DNA from: Actinomycetota bacterium
GTDB lineage: Bacteria; Actinomycetota; Actinomycetes; S36-B12; CAIYMF01
Direction: 5' to 3'
Assembly: GCA_009697815.1 (NCBI GenBank)
Contig: WLRQ01000002.1
Coordinates: forward strand, 1 to 64,000
Length of the DNA stretch: 64,000 nucleotides
Shown here: positions 20,578 through 29,896 of the stretch, in pieces
Layout of the letters: every line of letters begins with the position of its first letter
Numbering within the stretch: the first letter of the stretch is position 1
The notes under the pieces: model-generated
Seen by the model: the letters and a program-made list of their open reading frames with translations, nothing else
What the model was told of the DNA's origin: nothing
Database searches by the model: none
Position numbers and translations under genes: made by a program

Positions 20578-22998
20578 TCAACCGCGCGCGCGTGATCCCT
20601 GCGGGTCGTAGGCCGCCTCAGGAAGGATTCTCGCCGCCCGGCGCTCCCCAATCACCGATACGGCAAGCTCGGGGCGCTCCTCGATCACGGCCACGTCCAC
20701 GTAGGCGAGGGCCAGACTTCGGCCCACGTGATGCCCGTAGGACCCCGAGGTCACGAATCCGACCAGTTGGCCCTCGCACCACACCGGCTCGTCGCCGGAG
20801 GCGTCCGCATCGAGGGCATCCACTTCGAGCAGCACGAGGCGGCGACCCGGACCACGGTCGCGATCGCGGATCGCCGCGTCGCGCCCGATGAAATCACCCT
20901 TGTCGAAGGCGACGAAGCGGTCGAGACCGGACATGGCCGGGGTGTAGGCCTGGGTGAACTCGGTGGACCAGATGCCATAGGCCTTCTCCAGCCGGAGGCT
21001 GTCGATCGCGCGGTCGCCCACGGGACGCAGCCCGAGGTCGGCGCCCGCCTCAGCGAGGCGCAACCACAACGATCGATGCTGGTTAGCGGACACGGTGATC
21101 TCATAGCCGAGTTCACCGGTCAATGAGAGCCGAGCCACGACCGCGCGCGAGATCCCGATGTCCATCGACTGGCAGGACATCCACGGGACTGCCTCGTTCG
21201 ACACATCGACGTCGGTGAGCCGGGAGAGCAGCTCGCGCGATGCCGGGCCGGAGATCGCGAAACCGAGGTGGTCGTCGGTGAGGTTGGCGATGTGGACCCC
21301 GGAGGACGGGAGGTGGGACTCGAACCAGCGCTGGTGCCATTCCTGGAGGTAGTACGACCCGACGAGCCAGAAGCGCTCATCCTCCAGACGCGAGACCGTG
21401 AGGTCGCCGACGAGGGTGCCCGTGGGGTGGAGCATCGGGGCGAGCCTGACCCGACCGACATTCGGGATGCGCGCGGCCAGCATGCGATCAAGCCAGGAGT
21501 GAGCGCCCGGGCCGGTGACCTCATAGCGCGCGTAGACACCCGTCTCGTAGGCCCCCACCGCGCCCCGCACCGCCGCGACTTCGTCGGCCACGAATCCGAA
21601 CGCGTTGGGGCGAAACAGGGTGGGCACCTCGGCGAAATCCGTCCGGCCGGGGGTGAAGTACTGCGGCACCTCCAACCCCCAGGTGGCGTCGAAATGCGCG
21701 CCCTCCGCGAGAAGGAGGTCGTATGCGGGAGTCGTCTTGAGCGGCCGTCCGGCCGGCAGTCGCTCGTTGGGGTGGGCGATGACGAACCGGCGCGAGTAGA
21801 ACTGCGCCGTGGTGTCCTTCAGGAACCGGTCGTTCGCGGCATAGTCGCCGAAACGCGCGACATCCATCGCGAAGACGTCATCGCCGGGATCGCCGTCGAC
21901 CATCCAGTTCGACAGTGCCAGACCAATCGCGGCGCACTGGGAATAGCCCGCCATCACCCCACAGGCCGACCAGTAGTTCCGGACCCCGCGCACCGGGCCC
22001 ACGAGCGGGTTTCCGTCGGGGGTGAAGGTGAATGCGCCGTTGACCCAGCGCTTGATTCCCGCCCGTTCGAGCGCGGGGAAACGGGCGAAGCCGATCGCGA
22101 GCTCAGGACTGATCCGGTCGATGTCCTCTGGGAGGAGCACCATGCCGAAGTCCCAGTCGGCTCCCTCGGTCTTCCAGTGACGAGGGTTCTGCTCGTAGAC
22201 GCCGAGCACCACCCCGTCCTGCTCGCGCTGCAAGTAGGTGAAGCCCTCGAGGTCAGTGACCGCGGGCATCACATGGGTGAGCGCCGCAATTTCGGGCACA
22301 GATTCGGTGACCAGATAGTGATGCTGCATCGGGGTCACCGGATGGTCGACCCCGACCATGCGACCCACCTTGCGGGCCCAGAGCCCTGCGGCATTCACGA
22401 CATGCTCGGCGATCACCGGGCCCTGCTCGGTATCGAGCCGCCACAAGCCATCGGGCGTGCGCGTGATGGACAGCACCCGGTTGTGAAGGACGATGTCGGC
22501 CCCGCGCAGCCTCGCTGCGCCCGCGTAGGCGTGCGTCGCGCCATGCGGATCGAGATTGCCCTCGTGCGGATCGAAGAGGCCTCCCACCAGTCCGGCGGGT
22601 TCGACGATCGGGACGAGATCGACGATCTCGTCCACGTCGAGCACTCGCGCGCCCTGCGTGCCCATCATCGCGTGCCAGTCGAGCTCGGCCCTGAGCCACT
22701 GCATGCGCTCTGGAGTGCTCGCGAGTTCAATGCCGCCGGTCATCCGCAGACCCACACTGACGCCGCTCTCGGCCTCGACCTGCGGGTAGAGCCCGATCGT
22801 GTACTTCTGCAGGGCCGCGATGTGAGTGTCGCTGTTGATCGCGTGAAAGCCACCTGCCGCATGCCAACTCGACCCGGCGGTGAGCTCGGTGCGCTCGATG
22901 ATCGCGACATCTGTCCAGCCCCGCAGGGTCAGGTGATAGAGCAGGCTGCACCCGACGATGCCGCCGCCGATAACGACGACCTGGTAAGACGACTTCAT
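20578..22998 (-). CDS. FAD-dependent oxidoreductase with GcvT-like C-terminus (dimethylglycine/sarcosine dehydrogenase-like)
   Basis: VVVIGGGIVGCSLLYHLTLRGW Rossmann, SSWHAAGG; C-terminal LSLTGELGYEI...VGFVTSGSYGHHVGRSLALAYV folate-binding GcvT motifs. Confidence 0.87.
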   Translation of the reverse strand: MKSSYQVVVIGGGIVGCSLLYHLTLRGWTDVAIIERTELTAGSSWHAAGGFHAINSDTHIAALQKYTIGLYPQVEAESGVSVGLRMTGGIELASTPERMQWLRAELDWHAMMGTQGARVLDVDEIVDLVPIVEPAGLVGGLFDPHEGNLDPHGATHAYAGAARLRGADIVLHNRVLSITRTPDGLWRLDTEQGPVIAEHVVNAAGLWARKVGRMVGVDHPVTPMQHHYLVTESVPEIAALTHVMPAVTDLEGFTYLQREQDGVVLGVYEQNPRHWKTEGADWDFGMVLLPEDIDRISPELAIGFARFPALERAGIKRWVNGAFTFTPDGNPLVGPVRGVRNYWSACGVMAGYSQCAAIGLALSNWMVDGDPGDDVFAMDVARFGDYAANDRFLKDTTAQFYSRRFVIAHPNERLPAGRPLKTTPAYDLLLAEGAHFDATWGLEVPQYFTPGRTDFAEVPTLFRPNAFGFVADEVAAVRGAVGAYETGVYARYEVTGPGAHSWLDRMLAARIPNVGRVRLAPMLHPTGTLVGDLTVSRLEDERFWLVGSYYLQEWHQRWFESHLPSSGVHIANLTDDHLGFAISGPASRELLSRLTDVDVSNEAVPWMSCQSMDIGISRAVVARLSLTGELGYEITVSANQHRSLWLRLAEAGADLGLRPVGDRAIDSLRLEKAYGIWSTEFTQAYTPAMSGLDRFVAFDKGDFIGRDAAIRDRDRGPGRRLVLLEVDALDADASGDEPVWCEGQLVGFVTSGSYGHHVGRSLALAYVDVAVIEERPELAVSVIGERRAARILPEAAYDPQGSRARG

Positions 22999-23013
22999 CC
23001 GTCCACTCCCTGA

Positions 23014-24315
23014 CTAGCCCATCCCCCGCTGCGGCACAACACCGCGCAAGCGTGAGAAGTGCGCGAGATCAACGTCGACACCCGTCCAGGATCCCTTGAC
23101 CACCAGAGGCTCGCGGTCGTGATCATGACCACCCTCCACCTGCTCGATGAGGCGGGCCATGATCTCGCCCACGAATGGTGCCTGCTTGAACCCGTGCCCG
23201 CTCGTGCCGATCGCGACGTAGTAGCCATCGAGCGCGGTGCGATCGTAGATCGGGATCCAGTCCTCGGTGACGTCGTAGACGCCGATGATCCCGCGCGGGG
23301 TCGAGGGGATACCCAGCCCGGGAAGCCTGCGAGCGAGCCGCAGTGTCTGGAGTTCCCAGGTCTTCTGGCTGATCGAGGTTGCCGCGTCGTCGGGTGAGTC
23401 GAGGAACACGAGCTCATCGCATGGCGGTTCGAGGCCGCCCACGATGATCGTGTCGCCCGCGTGAACCCGGAAGTATGTGGCGAAGTCCGCATCTGTGACG
23501 CAGGTGCCCCCATGCCCGAGCCGGAAGTCCGCCGGCGCAGGCACCGACACCACCTCGTGCTCGAGGGGGCGGGTCGTGGTCGTGAAGTCCTCCAGCACAT
23601 CGGCGAGGCGGTTCAGTTGCGCGGACCACGGCCCGGCCACGTTGACCACGACGCGCGCGTGCACCCGCTCGCCGCCCGCGAGCTCGACACCAGAGACGCG
23701 GCCGCCGTCGCGAAGAACCGCGACAACCTCGCAGCCGAAGCGGAACACCGCACCATTGGCCTCGGCCGCATGGGCGAGGTTGTGGGTGGCGAGCTGGGGA
23801 TCATCGATATGGCCAGCGCCTTCGACGTACATCCCGGCAAGCTCACCCGTGGGCTCGGCCCAGAAGTGGTCGTCCTCGAGGACGGTCGCCGGGCCGATGC
23901 GCTGGGGATCAAGGCCGGGGAAGCGCTCGCGCAGTTCAGCAGCGGTGAGTTCGTCGACGTCGATGTTCAGCTCTCGCAGGATCGACACGAACAGCTCGAT
24001 GTCATAGCCCGGCCCCTCGAGGACGAGAGCACCCGAGGGCACGAACTGCGCCATGCCAATCGGGTCGACGACCCCAAGGTGCCGCTCCCAGTCCTGCCAG
24101 CGATGGCCTGCCTCCCAGGCGATCGCCGACTCGGGCAGATGGCTGTAGTGATAGCGGATGATCGCGGACGACGCGCTGGTACTGCCGTACCCCGGCCCAC
24201 CCCTGCTATCGAGGACCACAACCCGGTGCGACCTGCGCGCGAGTTCGAGTGCCAACGAGCACCCGAGCACACCTGCTCCGACGATGATCACGTCGAGCGC
24301 GAGATCCTGCGACAT
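23014..24315 (-). CDS. FAD-dependent oxidoreductase (sarcosine oxidase beta/DadA-like)
   Basis: DVIIVGAGVLGCSLALELARRSHRVVVLD; C-terminal YYVAIGTSGHGFKQAPFVGEIMARLI. Confidence 0.85.
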   Translation of the reverse strand: MSQDLALDVIIVGAGVLGCSLALELARRSHRVVVLDSRGGPGYGSTSASSAIIRYHYSHLPESAIAWEAGHRWQDWERHLGVVDPIGMAQFVPSGALVLEGPGYDIELFVSILRELNIDVDELTAAELRERFPGLDPQRIGPATVLEDDHFWAEPTGELAGMYVEGAGHIDDPQLATHNLAHAAEANGAVFRFGCEVVAVLRDGGRVSGVELAGGERVHARVVVNVAGPWSAQLNRLADVLEDFTTTTRPLEHEVVSVPAPADFRLGHGGTCVTDADFATYFRVHAGDTIIVGGLEPPCDELVFLDSPDDAATSISQKTWELQTLRLARRLPGLGIPSTPRGIIGVYDVTEDWIPIYDRTALDGYYVAIGTSGHGFKQAPFVGEIMARLIEQVEGGHDHDREPLVVKGSWTGVDVDLAHFSRLRGVVPQRGMG

Positions 24316-24402
24316 GACGCGACCCTAGCGGGATATCGCCTACAAGGACTCTCCTCGAGGATCCCCAGCCGACCCTCCCGCGGAGGAATCGCCTGCGGCA
24401 GC

Positions 24403-26451
24403 TCATCTCAGGTGACGTGAGCCGACAGCATGCTCGACCGGATCCGGCGCGTACACGACGGTGCGCGACCGACCGCTCTCCTTCGCGCGATAGAGCGCGG
24501 TGTCGGCGTGCCGAAGAACCAGATCGGGGTCCTCGCCGATGTCCGCGGCCGACAGGCCGATGCTGACAGTCACCGGGATCTGCTGCCCGTCGAGGACGAT
24601 CGGCTCCGACATGGCCTGATGGATCTTGGCCGCGACAAGGCCCGCATCGGCGACGGCGTGAACCGAGGAGAGCACTACGACGTACTCATCACCTCCCAAA
24701 CGAGCGACGAGGTCGTCAGCACGCACCTGCGCGGAGATCCGCTCGGCCACTGCGACGAGGACGTCGTCGCCAGCCGCGTGCCCGTAAGCGTCGTTAATGG
24801 TCTTGAGCCCGTCGAGGTCGAGGAAGAGCACCGCAACCTGCCTACCCGCGGTGACCGGCTGGGAGAGGAAGTGACTCATGCGGTTGAGCAGCTCGGGGCG
24901 GTTCACCAAGTGCGTCAAGGCATCGTGGGTCGCCAGGAAATTCAAGGCATCGTGGGCAACCACGTCTTCGGTGACATCGCGGATAATGGCGAAGTTCAGG
25001 GTTTTCTGGCCGTCGACAATCGGGGAGGCTCGCACCTCGACCATGCGTACCTTGCCGTCGGCGATCCGGTGCGGAGTGATGAACGACGTCGTCCTTCGAG
25101 CAGCGACATCGGCCTCGATCATCGACGACTCCTCCGAGGGAAGGGCGCTGATGTCACCGATCGCCATTGACGCGAGCTGCTCGCGCGAATACCCGTAGAA
25201 CTCGACGGCGGCCTCATTGGCGCCCACGATGAGGCCGGTCGATGCCTCGATGAGCAGCATGATCGCCCCATGCATCGAGAACATGTCCGAGAACCGGCGT
25301 TCAGAGGCCTTCAGTGCGATCTCAGCAGCGTGGCGGTCCGTTGTGTCGCGCCAGGTGAAGGAGAGTCCGTCTCCGACACGCACGGCGCGGACATCGCAAT
25401 AGCCCGAGGCGCGACCACTGCCCTGATCTTGAAACCGAAGGTCGTCGATCGCGAGGGGTTCGCCGGCCTCGACGACCGAACACGCCGACGTGAATAGTCC
25501 GGAGCCTGCGATACCGGTCACAAGGCCCAGGATGTCCGACCCGACGAGTACCTCACGCTCGAGTCCGAGGAAGGAAGACGCCGCGGGATTTGCGTCGGCG
25601 ACGACGAAGTTGACGATCTTCCCTGAGGGATCTCGCAGCGAGTCCAGCAGCACGAACGGATCCATCATTGAATCCATCATGGCGCGAACCCGCTCTTCGC
25701 TGGAGCGTGCCAGGTCACTGGCACGCATGAGTGCATCGACATCGTGCATACCGCCTACAACCCCGGCGGGACGCCCCAGCCGGGCCTCCACGGCCGTGAT
25801 ATCGCCCGACATCCACCGATAAGAACCGGCCTTCGTGCGCATGCGCATGACGAACCCCGTGGGCGAGGGTGGAGCTATCAGCCCGGAGTAGGCCCGGGCG
25901 CGGTGCACTTCGGTGCTTTCCCTGTCAACGGGATGAACCAAATTCATGATCCGGGTTCCGACCAACTCGTCCGGGGTCCATCCCAACACTCGGGTCACCG
26001 AGGGAGCTACCCACGTCACGCGACGATCATTGTCGGCCAGGTAGACCAAGTCTGTGGTGTTGTCGACGACAAGGTCATAGCGCTGCTCCGCGAGGGCCAA
26101 CGCCTGTCCGCGTTCGGTTACCGCTCGCTCCGCAGTCGTCGCCCGGTAGGAGACGAACGTGGCGAGTGCCCCGATGAGTCCGATCGTCAGCGGAACCGAC
26201 CACTGCTCCTCCGTGCCAAGGTCGTGTTCGGCGCTGCCCAGCACGATGGCGATGGCGATGGCGATTGTCGCCACGACAGCGAACGCGGTCAGCCGGGGTC
26301 CGGCGAACGCAGACGCGGCGACCGCGGGCACCGCGAGGAACGGCAGACGCGCCATCTCAGGGAATGCGAGCTCGAGCACGAGAACGAGCCCGAACAGGCC
26401 GACGAGCAGCCATACCCGAACGCCAATTGCCAAGTGCCACTTGTGCTTCAT
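24403..26451 (-). CDS. Membrane-anchored multi-PAS diguanylate cyclase (GGDEF domain, GGDEY variant)
   Basis: N-terminal hydrophobic segments, PAS segments (e.g. VVDNTTDLVYLADNDRRVTWVAPSVTRVLGW), GGDEF domain FLDLDGLKTINDAYGHAAGDDVL and RADDLVARLGGDEYVVVL. Confidence 0.9.
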   Translation of the reverse strand: MKHKWHLAIGVRVWLLVGLFGLVLVLELAFPEMARLPFLAVPAVAASAFAGPRLTAFAVVATIAIAIAIVLGSAEHDLGTEEQWSVPLTIGLIGALATFVSYRATTAERAVTERGQALALAEQRYDLVVDNTTDLVYLADNDRRVTWVAPSVTRVLGWTPDELVGTRIMNLVHPVDRESTEVHRARAYSGLIAPPSPTGFVMRMRTKAGSYRWMSGDITAVEARLGRPAGVVGGMHDVDALMRASDLARSSEERVRAMMDSMMDPFVLLDSLRDPSGKIVNFVVADANPAASSFLGLEREVLVGSDILGLVTGIAGSGLFTSACSVVEAGEPLAIDDLRFQDQGSGRASGYCDVRAVRVGDGLSFTWRDTTDRHAAEIALKASERRFSDMFSMHGAIMLLIEASTGLIVGANEAAVEFYGYSREQLASMAIGDISALPSEESSMIEADVAARRTTSFITPHRIADGKVRMVEVRASPIVDGQKTLNFAIIRDVTEDVVAHDALNFLATHDALTHLVNRPELLNRMSHFLSQPVTAGRQVAVLFLDLDGLKTINDAYGHAAGDDVLVAVAERISAQVRADDLVARLGGDEYVVVLSSVHAVADAGLVAAKIHQAMSEPIVLDGQQIPVTVSIGLSAADIGEDPDLVLRHADTALYRAKESGRSRTVVYAPDPVEHAVGSRHLR

Positions 26452-26562
26452 CAGATAACGTCACCCCCCCCCGGGGAGTTGAGACTCAGGAAAGGAGTGG
26501 TACCCGCCCCGATAGACGATCTGGCGACGCGACATTCGGCTAGCGCCAGCCGCGACTAGGCG

Positions 26563-26955
26563 TTAGCCGATGGCCTTGGCCTTCAGCGATGCGAACTCGG
26601 CCTCGGTGATGACGCCCTTATCGCGCAGGTCGGCGAGTTTCGCGAGCTCGCCCGCCGAGCCGGTCCCTGCGATGCTCTGGATGTAGTCGCGCTGGGCAGC
26701 CTCCTGGGCCTTGACCTGCGCGAGCGCGTGCTCCTTCATCTTGCCGCCGCGTGCGACGAGGTAGACGAGCACACCGAGGTAGGGCAGCACGATCACGAAG
26801 AGCACCCACAGGGCCTTGGCGCCACCGCTCATGTCGTGGCTACGGAAGATGTCGGCCCAGACGGTGATGAGCAGCCAGACCCACATGAAGAACAGGAAGA
26901 ACCAGATCATGCTCCATAGCACCTGACCGGTTCCGAACTCGGCGAGCATGTCCAT
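26563..26955 (-). CDS. PLDc_N + SHOCT-domain small membrane protein
   Basis: MWVWLLITVWADIFRSHDMSGGAKALWVLFVIVLPYLGVLVYLVARGGKM then SHOCT-like LAKLADLRDKGVITEAEFASLKAKAIG. Confidence 0.87.
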   Translation of the reverse strand: MDMLAEFGTGQVLWSMIWFFLFFMWVWLLITVWADIFRSHDMSGGAKALWVLFVIVLPYLGVLVYLVARGGKMKEHALAQVKAQEAAQRDYIQSIAGTGSAGELAKLADLRDKGVITEAEFASLKAKAIG

Positions 26956-27163
26956 GTTCAATCCTTTGCGTTGTCGACGGCGGAGTGTGCGATCGGCCCC
27001 GGCAGGGGCGAGGGAGCATTTATATGCTGCCATTTGGCAGAGCGATCGCGTGGGCAAACGCCAAGGCACACTCGACGCGATAGACATGTCCGCCATCACC
27101 TCGACGACCGCGCCGCCCCCGGACTCCTCCAGTGACAGGACCTCGCCCCATGTCGATCGCCGT

Positions 27164-27976
27164 ATGAGGGTCCTCGACCTCAATGCCGATCTCGGTGAGG
27201 GAGTGCGTACCGCGGACCTCGACACCGAGGCTCTCGACGCAGCCCTCGTCGAGATCGTGACGAGTGCGAACGTCGCCTGTGGCGGCCACGCCGGGGACGC
27301 AGCCTCCATGGCCCGGGTCTGCCGTGATGCGGTCACCCGAGGTGTCGCGATCGGCGCGCAAGTGTCGTACGTCGACCCGTCCGGATTCGGTCGCACACGT
27401 CTCGAGATCCCCCACGACATCCTGGTCGGACAGCTTCTCGTCCAGATTCGCGATTTGGCCGGGCACGCTCGCGAAGCTGGGGGCGCTCTCGCACACGTCA
27501 AGCCACACGGGGCGCTCTACAACGCGGCGGCAGACGACCTTCACGTCGCAACTGCAGTCGTCGAGGCCGTGCTTCGCCACGCCGACGCAACCGGGGTCGC
27601 ACTGCCACTGTTTGCCCTCCCCGGCTGCGCCCTAGCACAGGAGGGAGTACGACGCGGAATCCCTGTGGTGAGTGAGGCTTTCGCCGATCGTGCTTATCTC
27701 GCAGACGGCAGGCTTGTGCCACGTTCGCGAGACGGCTCCGTGATCACAGACGTCGACGAGGTCGTCGCGCGCGTTATGCGCCTCGCGACCGAGGGCGTGA
27801 TCCGCAGCATCGACGGTATCGACGTAGCGGTGACGGCCCGCTCGCTCTGCCTGCACTCGGACACCGACGGCGCACTTCTTCTCGCTGGGCGCGTGCGTGC
27901 GGCATTGAACGCTGCCGGCGTACGCCTCGAGGCGTTCGTTCCAGCGACACTTCCTCGGACGGATGCCTCGTCGTGA
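27164..27976 (+). CDS. pxpA: 5-oxoprolinase subunit A (LamB/YcsF family)
   Basis: VLDLNADLGEGVRTAD...VTSANVACGGHAGDAASM...VKPHGALYN. Confidence 0.94.
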   Translation: MRVLDLNADLGEGVRTADLDTEALDAALVEIVTSANVACGGHAGDAASMARVCRDAVTRGVAIGAQVSYVDPSGFGRTRLEIPHDILVGQLLVQIRDLAGHAREAGGALAHVKPHGALYNAAADDLHVATAVVEAVLRHADATGVALPLFALPGCALAQEGVRRGIPVVSEAFADRAYLADGRLVPRSRDGSVITDVDEVVARVMRLATEGVIRSIDGIDVAVTARSLCLHSDTDGALLLAGRVRAALNAAGVRLEAFVPATLPRTDASS

Positions 27977-28578
27977 CCCTCGTGCGCAAGTGCGGCGACC
28001 GCGCCCTTCTGCTCGAGGTCGACGACGTGCACGGCATGGTCCGCGCACTCGAGGCTCTCGACCTTCCTGGTGTCACCGAGATCGTCGCCGGTGCCCGAAC
28101 CGTGCTGGTGTCGCACGGCGCCGACGCTGACGTCAATGCACTGGCCCGTCGAGTCGCCGGCATCACACCGATGGCCGAACCGGAGGGCGACCCCGCCACC
28201 ATCACCCTCGAGGTGATCTACGACGGCGATGACCTCGGGGTGGTGGCCGGGGTCGCCGGGATCTCGGTCGAGGAGGTCATCGCCCGTCACGTGGGGGCGG
28301 ACTATCAGGTGGCTTTCTGCGGCTTCTCTCCTGGTTTTGCCTATCTCAGGGGGCTCGACCCGTCACTGGTAGTGCCCCGCCTCGCCTCACCTCGCACCCG
28401 GGTACCTGCGGGATCAGTCGCGATCGCCGACACATGGTCGGCGGTCTACCCTCGCGAGTCGCCTGGTGGCTGGCGACTGCTCGGGCACACCCGCACACCC
28501 CTCTGGGATCTCACGAGCCCAGTACCCGCACTGCTGACGCCCGGCACGCGAGTGCGATTCGCCAGGATCGCCTCATGA
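27973..28578 (+). CDS. pxpB: 5-oxoprolinase subunit B (KipI/allophanate hydrolase subunit 1)
   Basis: VAFCGFSPGFAYLRGLDPSL and PAGSVAIADTWSAVYPRESPGGWRLLGHT. Confidence 0.94.
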   Translation: MTLVRKCGDRALLLEVDDVHGMVRALEALDLPGVTEIVAGARTVLVSHGADADVNALARRVAGITPMAEPEGDPATITLEVIYDGDDLGVVAGVAGISVEEVIARHVGADYQVAFCGFSPGFAYLRGLDPSLVVPRLASPRTRVPAGSVAIADTWSAVYPRESPGGWRLLGHTRTPLWDLTSPVPALLTPGTRVRFARIAS

Positions 28579-29465
28579 TCGAGGTCATCTCACCCGGACC
28601 GCAGACACTCGTCCAGGATCTGGGTCGCCCAGGTTGGGCCGCCCTCGGTGTGGGCTCGTCCGGCGCTTTCGACCGCGCCTCCCTGCGCCTAGCGAACCGG
28701 CTCGTGGGGAATCGGGAGTCCGCCACGTGCCTCGAGACTCTCGGTGGGGGTCTAGAGATCCACTTTCGAGTGGCCTGCGTCGTCGCGGTCACGGGGGCCG
28801 AGGGGAGCGTCATGGTGAGAGGCGGGGTCGGGGTGAGCCAGCCCGGCCAGCCCCACCGCCCACGCGGCGAATCCCGCAACTCACCCCTGTACGTGAATGA
28901 GGGCGAGGTGCTCACGATCGGGCCTCCTACCGCGGGGCTGAGGTCCTACGTCGCGGTGCGCCGCGGAATCGCGGTCCCCCACGTCCTGGGCAGTGCGTCC
29001 CGTGACACGTTAGGAGGAATCGGACCCGAGCCGGTTCTGGCTGGCGACCTGCTCGATCTCGGCGACGACGGCACCCACGACCCTCTCGTCGACCATGTGG
29101 CGGTGCGCGCCAGATCAGGCCCGTTGCGCGTCATGCTCGGCCCCCGCGAAGACTGGTTCACCGCCGATGCGATCAGTGCGCTTACGACCACACACTGGTC
29201 GGTCGCGACGCAGATCGACCGCGTCGGCATCCGCCTTCTCGGTGTTCCACTCAGCCGCGTCGAGCCCTCCCGGGAACTGCCCAGCGAGCCCGTCGTTAGT
29301 GGGGCGATCCAGGTGCCACCCGACGGGAGTCCGGTCATCCTGGGCCCCGACCACCCGACGACGGGCGGCTACCCGGTGATCGCAGTCGTGATCGACGCCG
29401 ATCTCGACCGGCTGGCCCAACTACGCCCAGGCGATGTAATCGACATGAGGGCTGTGGAGGTCTAG
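28575..29465 (+). CDS. pxpC: 5-oxoprolinase subunit C (KipA/biotin-dependent carboxylase-like)
   Basis: IEVISPGPQTLVQDLGRPGWAALGVGSSGAFDRASLRLANRLVGN; ILGPDHPTTGGYPVIAVVI. Confidence 0.94.
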   Translation: MIEVISPGPQTLVQDLGRPGWAALGVGSSGAFDRASLRLANRLVGNRESATCLETLGGGLEIHFRVACVVAVTGAEGSVMVRGGVGVSQPGQPHRPRGESRNSPLYVNEGEVLTIGPPTAGLRSYVAVRRGIAVPHVLGSASRDTLGGIGPEPVLAGDLLDLGDDGTHDPLVDHVAVRARSGPLRVMLGPREDWFTADAISALTTTHWSVATQIDRVGIRLLGVPLSRVEPSRELPSEPVVSGAIQVPPDGSPVILGPDHPTTGGYPVIAVVIDADLDRLAQLRPGDVIDMRAVEV

Positions 29466-29596
29466 GGCCAGAGCCGATGAGCACCACCCATTCGGCCCCC
29501 CATGATCGTGCCGCCGCGTGACGACACCTGTGAGGTGATACCGCGCAGCTCCCCCACCCGAACGACACAGTCACTCACCACGAGGAGGACGACGTG

Positions 29597-29704
29597 ATGG
29601 AGCTCCTGCGCCATGGCGTACCGCTGACCCTTCTGTTCGATCTCATCGACCCCAGCGGGCCGCGATCGGCCGAGTTGTACGGGCAGGAGCAGGCGGCGGC
29701 ATAG
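29597..29704 (+). CDS. Small 35-aa protein MELLRHGVPLTLLFDLIDPSGPRSAELYGQEQAAA
   Basis: ATG with GAGGAGG Shine-Dalgarno a few nt upstream; below the ORF-track cutoff; immediately upstream of tRNA-Lys. Confidence 0.6.
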   Translation: MELLRHGVPLTLLFDLIDPSGPRSAELYGQEQAAA

Positions 29705-29752
29705 GTGATTTCCTCCCCGCCCCGGCGCCGGTGTATCTTGGTTGAGCACTAA

Positions 29753-29825
29753 GCGCCGCTAGCTCAACTGGCAGAGCAGTGGACTCTTAATCCGCGGGTT
29801 GGGGGTTCAAGTCCCTCGCGGCGTA
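29753..29825 (+). tRNA. tRNA-Lys (CTT)
   Basis: Cloverleaf with loop CTCTTAA, stem GTGGA/TCCGC, T-loop TTCAAGT; no encoded CCA. Confidence 0.94.
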
Positions 29826-29896
29826 CCCAGCACGAAGGTCCGGCTGCAGAGTGATCGCAGCCGGACCTTCGTCGTTCGATGGGGCCTAGGCCAGCC

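Noticed and set aside
21268-23013. 581-aa plus-strand ORF opposite the GcvT-type oxidoreductase
   Set aside because: Antisense shadow ORF; the sense frame has Rossmann and GcvT motifs.
27164-29465. pxpABC as an unusual carboxylase system
   Set aside because: Standard 5-oxoprolinase operon in its usual order.
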